In this document: positions 44,131 to 55,984 of the stretch, one piece after another
Layout of the letters: every line of letters begins with the position of its first letter
Position numbering within the stretch: the first letter of the stretch is position 1
Assembly (NCBI GenBank): GCA_917880885.1
Contig: OU862909.1
Span: forward strand, 28,218,351-28,282,350
Length of the DNA stretch: 64,000 bases
DNA from: Limnephilus marmoratus
Lineage: Eukaryota > Arthropoda > Insecta > Trichoptera > Limnephilidae
Direction: 5' to 3'
Position numbers and translations under genes: made by a program
The notes under the pieces: model-generated
The model's database searches: none
What the model was told of the DNA's origin: nothing
What the model saw: only the letters and a program-made list of their open reading frames with translations

Positions 44131-44545
44131 CACTGAATAACTGCCCAATGAAGAAGTGTTGAAAAGGGTGCCAAAAATTCACCAACTGCACGTTCATATA
44201 GTCCACTTCAAGTCTTTATAGTCCACTTTTAGGCCACTGGTTTTAGTATCTATTATGTTCACAATACCGCTGCGGCGGGAAAACTTAATTACTAAGCTCA
44301 ACAATTGAACTTAGTTGCGGGTAAAACAATCTAATATTTACGATGGATTCGCACAATAGCGGGCCGAAAAATACTTTACAGGCAATCGTACTGCGTAGCT
44401 GGATAAATCCTTCATATGATCGACAGCGCGGGCAACGGGAACATGGCAGGAATGAATCTCGGCGCCATCACACACGCGGCCAGAGTTTCGTGTAACAATA
44501 CTTAGGCGCAAGTAGAGCGAGCAAAGCTGTTTTGTTTTGGCATAT
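44131..44545. other. No recognisable gene
   Basis: Nothing supported. Confidence 0.5.
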
Positions 44546-44551
44546 GATATT

Positions 44552-46664
44552 TATTTATTTATTTATTGAATTTCACGCCCGGCTGGGCTTTTACATGCAT
44601 TTTTTTTTACAAAGAACATCTAAATTTAAATAAGCATAACAAAATTTAAAAAAACAAAAACATAAACAAAACAAAAACAAAATCAAAATCAAAATCATAA
44701 CCAAATCTAAAACAAAAATACAATAAAAAACAAATTGAAATAAAAACAAAATACTCCACCATGCAAGATGGAAAAAGATGTAGACTGAGAAAAGTAAAGT
44801 ACATGTGAAATGATTCGAAGCAGAGCTATTCAGTTGGATTAATTAAATTTGTTGTTCTTCTTTTAGATATAAATTCTACTAAGACTTGTTTGTATTTAGT
44901 GAATGATGTGTTAAATATATCAACAACATCTTTATAGTCATTACCCAAATTTTGTATACGGCGAACGGGGGTATACAATTGTGATTCTGTGTTGGAGTTG
45001 TCACAATAGAATGGTAGATACTGCCTCGATGTTGAATTGCGAGGTATATGGAAGGAAATCAAGTTTAATAGTTCAGGGCTGTCAATTACTGAATTTATGA
45101 TTTTATTTAAACATGTTAGGTCATATACTATTCTGCGTTCGGACAATTTTAATCAATTAAGTTGACATAGTAGATAATCATAGTTGATACATTCACTTGT
45201 GATACCCATTCTGAAATTAATATATCTTAAGAATTTATTTTGAATTCTTTCTATCGTGAGTGAATGCTTAGCATAACTAGGTGCCCATACTGTCGAGTTG
45301 TACTCGATTTGACTCCTTACCAATGACATGTACAAATTTTTAATGGTTTGAATATTTTTAAATTGACTGCAAATTCTTATTACGAAACCCAACATTTTCA
45401 AAGCTTTATTTGATGTAATTTCAATATGATTTATAAATTTCAGTTTTTGATCAAAGTTTACACCTAAATCATTCACCTCGGTTACAGCTGTTAGCACTAC
45501 ATCATTAATGGAGTACTCATAAATTATTGGATTTTTTATTCTATGAAATCTCATAATAAGACATTTACTTAAATTTAGTTGTAGATAGTTCTCTTGGCAC
45601 CAAACAAAAAGTTTAAACAAATTATTAGACAATGTTTGACAGTCATTAATATTTCTTATAGCTTTATATATTTTCATATCGTCCGCAAACATTAAAACTT
45701 GGACATCGTTGAAAATAGTAAGAACATCATTCACAAATATCAAAAATAAAATTGGTCCCAAATGTGACCCTTGTGGAACGCCGCTGGTAGCGATAAATTT
45801 ATATGAAGTAAAGCCTTCAATTTTAACGGCTAATTGCCTGTTACTTAAATAACTTTTAAACCACTCGTATAAATACCCTACTATTCCTAATTTGTGAAGT
45901 TTTTTTAACAAGAGATCATGATTAACTCTGTCAAATGCTTTGCTGAAATCGGTATAGACTGAATCAACTTGTAACTTCTTAGACATGGATTCGGATATAT
46001 AGTTTTGGTAAATTAAAAGATTAGACAAGGTAGATTTTCCTGAAGTGAAACCATGTTGGTTAGGTAAAATTAGTGGCTTGATACAGTGGATGATTTTGTT
46101 TAAAATAAGTTTCTCAAATAATTTTGGGATGGTTGATAAAAGGCAGATCGGTCTATAATTGCTCACCTCGTTTTTGTCTCCTTTTTTAAATATCGGGGTG
46201 AGGAAACTGTATTTTCATTTTTCAGGAAAATTTCCAGTTTGTAACGACTGGTTGAAAAGAAAATGTAGTGGATATGCAAGAGTGGTGGCGCAATTCTTTA
46301 GGAAAACAGGTGGGATATTATCAGGACCACCGCTCTTACTTTGATCCAGTTGTTTTAGCTGAGTCAGTACATCGTTATATTCAATTATTACATTAGATAA
46401 ATTTAAATAATGATCCGAGGAAAAAGTTGGCGAGCAATCTTTGAATGTTGTTGGGTCATGGATATAAACACTTTTAAAAAAGTCTGCAAATAGGTGAGCT
46501 ACGTTTTGAGTGTCGTTGGCTCTTTTTCTTTCGTAACACATGTTAGAGGGTACACTAACGTCGTCATTTTTCAAAGACTTTGTGAAATTCCAAAAATGTT
46601 TTATGTCACCATTTATTGAATTTTCTACTTTATTTAAATAATTATTGTAGCAGATTTTTGACAA
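44552..46664 (-). mobile_element. 5'-truncated LINE (CR1/Jockey-group) with nearly intact RT
   Basis: Minus strand: linker and RT, C-terminal region, a 3'UTR with hairpin GCCCAGCCGGGC (near 44577-44588), and a (AAAT)n tail at 44552-44573. Lacks the 5' endonuclease region. Only two stop codons interrupt the frame. Confidence 0.88.
44826..46664 (-). pseudogene. LINE ORF2: RT domain and C-terminus, two in-frame stops
   Basis: One frame spans about 613 codons. It runs from the pre-RT region (HFWNFTKSLKN, LDQSKSGGPDNIPPVFLKN) through SNYRPICLLSTIPKLFEKLI, VYTDFSKAFDRVNHDLLLKK (catalytic D), SGVPQGSHLGPILFLIFVND and MFADDMKIYK (FADD), to the thumb YMSLVRSQIEYNSTVWAPSY and the tail FHIPRNSTSRQYLPF. 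These are the RT motifs of CR1/Jockey-group LINEs. TGA codons at 46215-46217 (where family members have W, FPEKW) and 45153-45155 stop the frame, with no frameshift between, so the copy is young but inactive. A further upstream endonuclease is missing. Confidence 0.9.
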
Positions 46665-47800
46665 TTTTTATATGATGGATATAGGTAAGGATTGGAATAA
46701 GGGAACGAAACAGTTACTCAGTTACTATATCATAGACAAACAATAATTCAAATCTAAACTGGCGCAACCAGTATCTAGGTATGTAAAAAAATAAGGGGCA
46801 GTAAAGTTAAAGTTAAGTGTCGTCAAGTTAAGACAAGGTAGGTTAATGAAATTGATTTGTTCATTTTGTGGCACCCACCCACCACCTACCACACTAGTTA
46901 GTCTTTCTGAATAGATTTTTGATGCCAAAATTTAAACTTGCATGAAGAGCCCGCCGCGCCGTCTGAAAGCTTGCAATTAAATTATAAATGAGAGATGTCT
47001 AAATTTCCACTAGCCGTCTGCCTCATTGCGGTAATATTATTTTAATATTTCGTCGGAACTTTATGCTTAAAATAAAACAATTTATTTTGCGATCGGTCAC
47101 GGTTAATAGATTTATTGGCTTTTCAGTTAAATAATAGTGCCAAAGGAAAGCTCTGGAAAGCAAACAAGGGGACAAATAAACTTAAAGTACAAGTCCTTAA
47201 GAGTCTTTATATGTGATTTTTTTATATTAAAAACTATAGTTGTCAAGAAATCGTCAACCGAATCTTGAAGAACGTCGTCGTTTTTAATTGAGTTTTCTTG
47301 GAGATTGTTGAATTGATAGCCATAAATATGAATCAGTGTAGTGTGTAGTACAATTTGTATTTCATATTCCGTCAAGATCAACCCGACAATCCGATTTATT
47401 TTATTTACCATCATGTAGAACAAATATTAGAAAAAATTCCCCAATTCCTGGCGTATGTGCACAATATAATACAAAATTTCACAGTATTGACATTTTTAGT
47501 AATAACTTAAAGAAATATCGATATAAAGTTACGCATACAACCGATTACTAATATGAGAGTATATAATGTATCGGGAGCATCTCCTATCCTTTTCCTATAT
47601 TCCCCTTCCTCTTCCCTTCCAATAACCCAAAATAAATTTTAAGATATTAAAACTTCATTTCCTATGTACTTTAGCATAAGAAACTTCTGTGGCTTGACTT
47701 CAGTTCACTTGTATATTTATCACTGTAGGTATATTATGTAAAAGCTGTTTGTTTCCTACAAATAAATAAATAAATAATGTACCAAATTACCAAATGTACC
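46665..47800. other. No certain gene; possible LINE tail at 47440-47776
   Basis: A minus frame of 98 codons (47127-47423) is not recognised. The stretch before the (AAAT)n run at 47760-47776 looks like a LINE 3' end, with degenerate FHSIDIF/NNLKKYRYKV-like coding, but this is weak. Confidence 0.35.
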
Positions 47801-48547
47801 AAATTCATATGTTTGTAAACCTGACTGTAAATCACTGTTAAAACAAATGTAAAATACCTCGGTGTAATTATAGATAAAAAACATAAAGTGGAAATTACAA
47901 ATCAATTACAACAGTAGAAAGATTAAGAAAACTAATGTAGGTTTTTATTAGAATACGACTGTAAAGAATAATACTGCAGACAAGCAGCCATGTGGCAGCT
48001 TCGCGGGACTCCCGATAAATTTTCTAAATCACATATTTATGTAAACTATGTTTTTGTTCGAAATAGTTATAAAAAATATCATATTTAATTTACAAATATT
48101 ATGAGTCATCTATTTTTCCCTTATTCAATCGGTATTACAAATTACAATATGGAATTGTTGGCTGGGATGGTGCATTCAAAACTTCTCTTTTGCCTTTAGA
48201 AATTATCCAAAGAATATTAATAAAAATAATTCTAAAAAAGCCGTACGATTACCCCATCATCAAAGTATTTCAAGAATTTAAAGACCCTTCACTTCATATT
48301 ATTTATAAAAAATACGCTTTTACAAATACACAAAGATTGTTTCAATAATGAGAGCTTAACTCTTTTTTCAAACAGCAATAGAACAAAAAATATCCTTGGT
48401 TCTGTGACAATACCGCGCTGTTACACTACCACAGCCCAACAATTCTACAAATATATGAGAGTTAAATGGTTTAACGAATTACCCTTGAAATTAAGATTGG
48501 AAACAAATTACAAAAAAATTTTTAAAAAAATCGTTAAAAACACTTTA

Positions 48548-48937
48548 TACAAGGTGTCCGGAAACTCGTAGTACAAGCGGGAAACTGGAGAATCCACTTC
48601 ACATTTGGAGTCGATTTTGTGGTTTAACTTTTTTTGATTTGAGCTTTCGTTTTCGAGTAAATCGGGTCCGAAGTTGGAATTTTTTAGGTTAAATTTGAAA
48701 AAATTTTTCACTAGGGGGTTGATTTCAGCTGTGTAATGTCTTATAAAATGCAACGAAGGGTAAACCGGGCTCAAAATTTTTTTTAACCCTTTAGTTGCCG
48801 AAAAAAATGGAAAAATAGAAAAAAAATAATATTAAAATCGAAATGCTTAGATCGAAAAAAATAAGTTTTTTGGGTTCTCTACGTGATATAGATTCACCAG
48901 TTTCCCGCTTGTACTACGAGTTTCCAGCTACGTTGTA
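48548..48937. mobile_element. TA-flanked MITE with CAAGGTGTCCGG-type ends
   Basis: Element 48550-48935 (386 bp) with TA on both sides. About 45-bp inverted ends share GGAAACTCGTAGTACAAGCG and GGAAACTGG. The interior is non-coding. TA duplication suggests Tc1/mariner-group mobilisation. Confidence 0.85.
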
Positions 48938-49063
48938 TATAATCTATCAACATAACATCTCAATTAATATTACATATCCTTATTCTCTCTTTATTTTGTC
49001 CTTTCTTTTCTGTCTCCCCTTCTTTATTCTGTTATATTTCTTATCTATTATTTGTTTTATATA

Positions 49064-49433
49064 TACAGTGTGTTAAGGGGGCGTACTTGACTTACTTTAA
49101 CCAGTGATTCCTGACATTATTTGGAGTAAAAAATGTGAATTAAATTTTGGTCTCCGGTGGCATTTTTCTTGTTTTTTTTTCTACAAAAACATAAAAAATG
49201 GTAGGTGTTAGAAAGTTGGAGGCAGGGTTAGGGGTTGGTCAGTTACTCGGCTACATGACCAGTGACGACATGCAGAAGATTTTTTTTGTGTTTTATTTTG
49301 AAGAAAAAAAAATTGAAAAAAAAGTCATTTAAAAAGTCACCGGAGACCAAAATTTAATTTACATTTTTTTACTCCAAATAATGCCAGGAATCACTGGTTA
49401 AAGTAAGTCAAGCACGTCCCTTAACACCTTGTA
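49064..49433. mobile_element. TA-flanked MITE with long inverted repeats
   Basis: Element 49066-49431 (366 bp). About 96-bp inverted ends start CAGTGTGTTAAGGGGGCGTA / CAAGGTGTTAAGGGACGTGC and share CTTGACTTACTTTAACCAGT. TA on both sides. Its first bases resemble the neighbouring MITE (CARxGTGT). Confidence 0.88.
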
Positions 49434-49679
49434 TATACAAAAAAAAATTATATATATAAATATGATTTTTTCTTGTTTACTGTTAATTGACAATTTTTTT
49501 ATTATTTTATACATAAAAAAATATTATTTTTCCTTTTCTAAATTGTGGTTTGACTCGAGCATTGCTCTTAAAAAGGGTGTAAAACGTATTATTTAATGTA
49601 ATATAAGAAGTTCATTTAATGTATAAAAACACGTAATTATATTAAATATTAAAAAAATAAAAATATAGGATAATAGTGT

Positions 49680-50824
49680 AGTTTCAGCATTCTCCAATAG
49701 ATTTCGTTAGTATAGTTAGTCAAACGAATTTTTGCGATATCCCAGTAGATGTCAGTTAAGTATCATCTATCGTCGTTAGTTTCTATTGAACGAACGGTTC
49801 CGATGATAGCCGAAGGCATCGGGTAGTCAAGCAGACAGATCAGTTTAGCGGCCGGCAGCGTTAGAAATACTTAGAGCATACTATGGTAAGGACATCTAGT
49901 CCAGTGTAATATTTGTTGTATTCTTTACGACAACGTAAATAAATCGACTTATGTTCACAACGAACCCCAAATATTTTAAAGTTTCCCAAAACATTTTAAG
50001 TAGTTTTAATTATTGGGATTAACAGACAAAACAATAGGCAATAAAGAAAGTCCAGGAAAATATAAAGAATGTCACATTTTCCCTCAACTGCGCTCCTTAA
50101 GAGGTAATAGCACCGGTGAGAAATCTCGACGGTAGGTATTTTAAAAAATTCTCGCTATCGCACCGCGCTCAAAAAATAACTAGCTATCGATGTGTTGGTG
50201 AGACCACGTGAGTGTTTGGCTTGTACACCCTCTCGCCCCCTTTGCGTCTCATGCCTACCGTCTTTCGCCTCATACCGCCATATCCAATATTCTGTTTAGA
50301 TAAAGCATGTTTCGACTTATTTCGTCGCTAATGAAGTTTTTGAATCGGCCTTGCGGTGTGACAGAAAAAGGGCCCATTATTTTTAAACGCACGAGGTCTG
50401 CTATTGTCGGTTATTTATAAATATCGTCGATAGGTATTGTAACAATGTCTTCTGTTCACGCTTATTACCGACAAATTACGAATTATTTTACTAGAACTCT
50501 ATGTAGGTTAGTAGTTTTAAAGTTTTCACTGTATTTGCGTTTATAAATATGCAGTCAAACCAACTACATCGAATTATTATATACATACATATGATTATTC
50601 TCTATGATACATTAGTTATTATTGAAAATTAGTATTAACCTCTCAGGCCTCGGGCCTGTTTTTCGAAAAGTCAAAATATTTCCGCTTTCCAATAAATTCC
50701 AAATAACTTTAATATTTGTGAACGCATCCGAAAACTAAAAACTGTTTTTGAAAGATGATGAAATACGCTTTCAAATTTTATAATTCGAAATAAACATATA
50801 ATTTTGTTTTTATTTTATTAATAA
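49680..50824. other. No certain gene; possible promoter and first exon at 49830-49892
   Basis: ATCAGTTTAGCGG (49839) contains an arthropod Initiator TCAGTT, and about 50 bp downstream ACTATGGTAAGGA (49881) looks like a 5' splice site. The rest is AT-rich without recognisable genes. Confidence 0.25.
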
Positions 50825-51119
50825 CTAGCAGACCCGGCCACACGTTGCTGTGGCTAACGAAACACAACGCCATTTACCCAACCTTTATAAAATCCACACC
50901 ATCCGCTCGCCAGCTGCCCGCTGCGCGCTGCCCTTTGCCTAAATTGAATATTTGAATTTCTTGGCTTTTCTCTACTATAATAAGCATTTATTATACACAT
51001 AAACCTTCCTCTTAAATCACTCTATCTATTGGTGAAAACCGCATGAAAATCTGTTGCGTAGTTTAAAAGATTTATGCGCACATACATTTTGAGCGACTTC
51101 ATTTTATACTATGTAATGA
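50825..51119 (-). mobile_element. Non-autonomous Helitron
   Basis: Minus strand starts TCATTACATAGTATAAAATG after a host A and ends with hairpin GCCACAGCAACGTGTGGC, CGGGTCTGCTAG and host T. About 295 bp, no coding. Confidence 0.78.
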
Positions 51120-51929
51120 TGATGATACCACAAAACTTAAATTTCTACTCATATAATTTGGCACTTACCTATCTTATTAAAAAAAAAACTCAAAAATGCA
51201 TATGCAACAAAAATGTATTTTTGACCGATTATCTCTATCTCTACATATTATAAAGTCCCCCGCGCCATCTGTCTGTCTATTCGCGATAAACTCGAAAACT
51301 ACTGAACGGATTTTCCTGCGGTTTTCACCAATATACAGAGTATTTCGTGAGGAAGGTTTAAGTATGCAATTTGTCAATGATTTGTGTAAATTGGTTGAAA
51401 CATAACGATAATTGTTAGAAGTGTCGGAAATAAGTCCAGCCGCCTGGTAGCTTTCATCGAAAACGCTGCACAATCCTTTTGGGATATAACCAGGGCTGGG
51501 CAAAATACATGCTTTGCTGTAATTGAAATACAAATTACAAAATACTTTTTCGCATGTATTTAAAATACGAAATACAAAATACTTTCAAGTCATGTATTTG
51601 AAATACAAAATACAAAATACAGTATTTTAACCATTTTTTTCTTTCAAATACAAAATACAAATTACAAAATACAAAATACATTTGGTTTTGGTAGAACCTT
51701 TGGTTGCAATAAATTGTCATAAATGCCCTTATCTAAGGGTGCGTTTAAATAGAAGCAATGTTGAGCAGAGTGAAACAGAGACGTGCAAAAATTGACCAAT
51801 CATATTGCTCAAAAGACACATCTCATCTCCGCTTCACTTGTAAAATTTGTGGTAAAGGACTCAGGTGTTAGGTAATATAATAATAATATATTATTATTAT
51901 AACACGACATTTGTATAGCGCTATTTTGT

Positions 51930-52860
51930 TTTATTTCTAGTGACCGACCGAAGGTTCGGTTTCGGTTTCGTCAAGGTTCGGTAAAAAAATCTAGTTTCGG
52001 CATCAGTTTCGGTTTCGGCAGAAAATCTGCCGAACCTTCGGCCGCACCGAAACTCTGCATTTGTGAATTATCGCGTGCCGTTTGACTGACTTCCGGTGAG
52101 TTCGTGGCTCGTGTGTCATCCACCATCATCAACTGAGTTCGCTGGCCGGTCCGGCGTGCTTGTATTGTGAGTTTATGTAATCACAAACTTCAATTATTTT
52201 TATTTATTTCATTCTAATTTTAATTTTATTTAACAAGTGTAAATAAAAATTAAAATCTAATCTCCTTCAACGGAAGCGATCTTCTGAATAGTCCCTCCTT
52301 TGATGTGCTTGGTGTAAGGCCCTCCGTTCATGGAGATACTTACAATCTTCGTAATTGTGACGAAACCACAAGTACCCTGTTGATATACATACTACTTTTT
52401 AATGCTAGTCTCCGTACACGGCGCTATCCGAAATATACTATATAGTCACATGAGATCGGGTCGTTTCTATGACTCATTCTTGAGTTCAACAGCTCGGCTG
52501 TGGAACCCGGCCTCTATGTTTCCTCCCTCCTTCCTCTCCCCAAAAAGACCCTCCATACAGCATCTTCAAAGATGACATACGCCCTGAGGGAAATTATTTT
52601 TCTCTGGGTCTCTCATGTGGAGTTAATGTAAAAAAATGTTGTGATTGTAAACGCAATTAAAATTATAGTACTCAATTTATGAGGTCCTTACTTTATAGTG
52701 AATAAAAGTGTAAAAAATAAGCCGAATTTCAGTAAACAATAGATTTTTAACATGTCTAAAAAAGTTTCGGTTTCGGTTTCGGCCGAAACTGAGAAAGATA
52801 TCGAATATTCGGTTTCGTTTTCGGTAGAAAATCCTGTTTCGGTCGGACACTAGTTATTTC
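51930..52860. mobile_element. Second hAT-like element nested in the first
   Basis: Element 51938-52852 (915 bp). Ends are TAGTGACCGACCGAA and (complement) TAGTGTCCGACCGAA. Flanking 8-mers TTTATTTC and GTTATTTC differ at one position. Subterminal TTCGGTTTCGG repeats occur in both orientations. Contains a truncated SINE-A. Confidence 0.78.
52500..52640 (+). mobile_element. SINE-A 3' fragment inside nested hAT
   Basis: CCCCAAAAAGACCCTCCATA, CAAAGATGACATACGCCC, the TGAGGGAAATTATTTTTCTC hairpin side, CATGTGGAGTTAATG and poly-A. Confidence 0.75.
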
Positions 52861-53796
52861 ACTTCAAGTGCGCTCTACTGTAATTAACTTAAAAATAGTT
52901 TAGTATTCAATCAAATTATTCCTATAGTGCTTGATCTAATACTATGACACAAAAATGTACAATACAAAGCAATGACAAGCATTACATAATATGATACAAA
53001 TATGATAGAAAATGTACAATAACAGTGCTATTATAGCACAGGACGTGTTGCCAACTCTAAATATTAACACACATAACATATAGCTCTGGATTCTAGCGTT
53101 TTTAGTCTACGTATTATCTATGTCAGTTTATTTTTCATTATCATTATTAAGATCGCTAAATGTATTTGAAAATGTATTTTGAAGCCATAAGTATTTGAAA
53201 TACAAATTACAAAATACCTCAGCCCCATGTAATTGAAATACCAATTACAAAATACATTTTTAGGAAGTAATTGAAATACAAATACAAAATACGTATTTGT
53301 ATTTCAAATACGTATTTCAATTACAAGTATTTCAAATACTGCCCAGCCCTGGATATAACAAAACAATTAATGGTGGGATATTCCTCTTTTATAGATCTAC
53401 AAAAAAGTCCGCGAAGGCATATATCTATCTTTTACGGATAGCTTACTATACACATTATATCTAAAATGCAATTGATAAGAATAATAAGATAAGAAGATAG
53501 AATGCGTATAGTAAAAGATAGATATATGCCATCGCGGACTTTTTTGTAGATCTATAAAAGAGGAATATCCCACCAAGCGTTGTTTTGTTATATCCCAAAA
53601 GGATTAGGCAGCGTTTTCGATGAAAGCTACCAGGCGGCTGGAATTTTTCCGACACTTCTAACAATTATCGTTATGTTTCAACCAATTTACACAAATCCTT
53701 GACAAATTACATACGTAAACCTTCCTCACGAAACACTCTATCTATTGGTGAAAACCGCATGAAAATCCGTTCAGTAGTTTTCGAGTTTATCGCGAA

Positions 53797-53824
53797 CAGA
53801 CAGACAGACAGACAGACAGACAGA
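53797..53824 (+). repeat. (CAGA)n microsatellite
   Basis: About seven ACAG/CAGA units. The matching position in the left arm has only the short CTGTCTGTCT. Confidence 0.9.
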
Positions 53825-53863
53825 AAGACGGCGCGGGGGACTTTACTTTATAATATGTAGAGA

Positions 53864-54580
53864 TAAAAAAGGTTTAAAAATAGCCCACCTTAAGTTTTTT
53901 TCTAATTAAAATTACGATAACGAAAAAGATAAAAGCACTTACATATTTTATTAGACAATTAAATCTAAATGGATTTATTGTGTTGTGTGTATCATACGTG
54001 TGAGTTGACATGTTTGTAAATAATAATGTTTAAAATGTTAGATATATCGCTTGCTGAGGTTTGATTTGTACTCCTGTATTTTTGAGTTTCTTTAAGCAGT
54101 AAATACAAAAAAGGATGTGTTAGTTCGTTCAAAATTCAATAAAAAATGTTGGTCTTTTACCTATAGATAGATTTACCTACACATTTTTTTTAAATATTTA
54201 TTACAGTCAGTTTGAAATAAAGGAAACAAATATATAATTTTTTTAAACTTCAAAACTTTTTATTTTTATTTTCAACTTTATAAAACCTTAAATTGTAATA
54301 TTTAATTACATGAAGACAATATTAGCGAAACTTCAACCCAAGGCTTCAGGCCCAACTTCATAGTACAAAAAAAAGTGCAAAAATCACTTACTTCGCAATT
54401 TTTGCAATAAAATAAAAGCACTTAGAAAAAAAAACCAACAACGCTAAAGGCTTTGTACCAGTTCACATAAGGAAAAAGGTTGAAGCAAACGTTTTACGTA
54501 TGAGAAAAGCTATAGTTTGAGCAGTAAATTACAGAAAAGAGCAAGAAAACACGGCACAAAGTGATAAAGTAAAAAATCTG
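53864..54580. other. No recognisable gene
   Basis: AT-rich sequence. Nothing supported. Confidence 0.4.
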
Positions 54581-54589
54581 AAAATGGAC

Positions 54590-55860
54590 AAAAAAATGCC
54601 GCAAACCATGTTTTTGGTGATCATACAAAATGTTCGTCATACTATTGCAAGTCGGAGAAGTATACTAATGATCCAAATTTAGTAAGCGATCTTCAAGATT
54701 GTGGAACAGGACTGATATTCAACAATTATTGTCGTCTCTAATAGCAAATGCAGAAAGTCTTATTATTAACGTGACAAATAACACTGTGGAGCAATTCAAC
54801 AACGTTATAGCCAAATTTATAGGCGGAAAAAGAGCAAATTTTACAAAAATGGGATAACTTCAGCAGTTGAGCTTCTTGAGCAGTAACTTCGTGGAATAGT
54901 GAAATGACAACCCATTCACGAATACAAAAAAAATCCAAGGCCACAGTCCTGGCAACTACACGAAGCATTTTATTGAAAGAAAACGACGTTCGAAGGAGAC
55001 AATACAGAGGTGTAGAAAAATAAAACTAAGGTATTACGAAAACACGACAGAAAAGAGAAAAAAAGTTGCAGGGCCTGATGAAAATTATGGTCAATTGGAA
55101 TTAGATCCAGATATGCCAGCTGAATTATTTGAAACGATAAAGAGGAATTTTTCAAAGAATTATCTCCATCGAATAAGGATGAACTCGAAAGGAATACGGT
55201 GGGCCAAAGCAATAATAATTTGTGGACAATTGAAAGGCGTAAGCGGCTTACAGCTTCTAACTTTGGACAAAAATATGTAAGCTACGGCCAAAAACTTCAG
55301 TTGCGAGAGTATTAAACTCGCTACTGTACTCGCCATTTAAAGGAAATATGGCCACAAATTATGGGAAAGAAAATGAAAACCAAGCAATTGAGCAATTTAC
55401 AAAAGAAACAAAATTAGAGGTATTCGCCTGTGGACTATTTATCGATGAAAACAAAAACTTTTTAGCGGCAAGTCCGGATGGCCTTTTTGGCAAGGATTCT
55501 ATAATTGAAGTGAAATGCCCATATAGTATAGTAAATATGTCACCAGAAGAAGGATTTGAACAAAAAAAATTGATAACTGTAAAATTGAAGACAATGCTTC
55601 AACATTAAAACGGAATCACAATTACTTCTACCAAGTACAAGGCCAGTTACACATTACTCGTCGTAAATACTGTTATTTTGTCGTATGGAGTCCTAAAGGT
55701 TTGCCGTATGAAAAAATTGAAAGGGACGATTCAATCTGGCAAAAAATTGAACCACTGTTAGAAAAACTTCTACCACCAATGCCTTTTACCAGAAACAATT
55801 GACGGTCGCATATCAAGAAATTTACCGGCGAGAGAAAGATCTAAATCATAAATTGTTTAA
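54590..55860 (+). pseudogene. Transposon-type protein with YqaJ-like nuclease domain, broken
   Basis: Joined by eye across several stops and shifts, the plus strand shows FGDHTKCSSYYCKSEKYTND, then LIANAESLIINVTNNTVEQF, NNVIAKFIGGKRANF, NYTKHFIERKRR and PDENYGQLELDPDMP. A nuclease domain follows (55348-55608): NYGKENENQAIEQF, AASPDGLFGK and IIEVKCPYS. The PD...E-V-K arrangement is the PD-(D/E)XK core of YqaJ/lambda-exonuclease-type enzymes. A shift near 55600 continues as FYQVQGQLHITRRKYCYFVV. Multi-copy insect and other metazoan proteins with this order are known to be mobile-element associated, from memory. Several stops make this copy dead. Confidence 0.65.
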
Positions 55861-55984
55861 AATTCATTGTATAGTGGTAAAAAATTTTGTACAATAAAGT
55901 GTTTACAAACAAAAAATTTCAATTAATCACTGAAGGCAATGTAAGCGACTCTCAACTAAAAATTTGAAACAGATTTTTTTTAAA

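Larger units (their letters stand above)
47815..49665 (+). mobile_element. Degenerate LINE 3' half split by two MITEs
   Basis: Translation in broken frames gives VKYLGVIIDKKHK, then YGIVGWDGAFKTSLLPLEII, QRILIKIILKKPYDYPIIK and FQEF. This is the RT end of a CR1/Jockey-group LINE related to 43460-44130. MITEs at 48550-48935 and 49066-49431 interrupt the 3' part, which ends in an A-rich tail near 49650. Confidence 0.7.
51483..53359. mobile_element. hAT-like element with exact 8-bp duplication
   Basis: Element 51491-53351 (1861 bp). The duplication GATATAAC is at 51483-51490 and 53352-53359. Ends are CAGGGCTGGGCA and inverted TGCCCAGCCCTG. Subterminal arrays of AAATACAAATTACAAAATAC are typical of this hAT group. 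No transposase; the interior is occupied by another element. Confidence 0.9.
51238..53863. mobile_element. Palindrome of two Helitron-like 5' ends, split by a hAT
   Basis: Both outer ends read TCTCTACATATTATAAAGT inward. The left arm is 51238-51490 plus 53352-53438; the right arm is about 53510-53863. They pair over roughly 340 bp (for example GCGATAAACTCGAAAACTAC, GGTGGGATATTCCTC). The hAT 51491-53351 lies within the left arm. The right arm has a (CAGA)n expansion at about 53797-53824. Confidence 0.75.
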
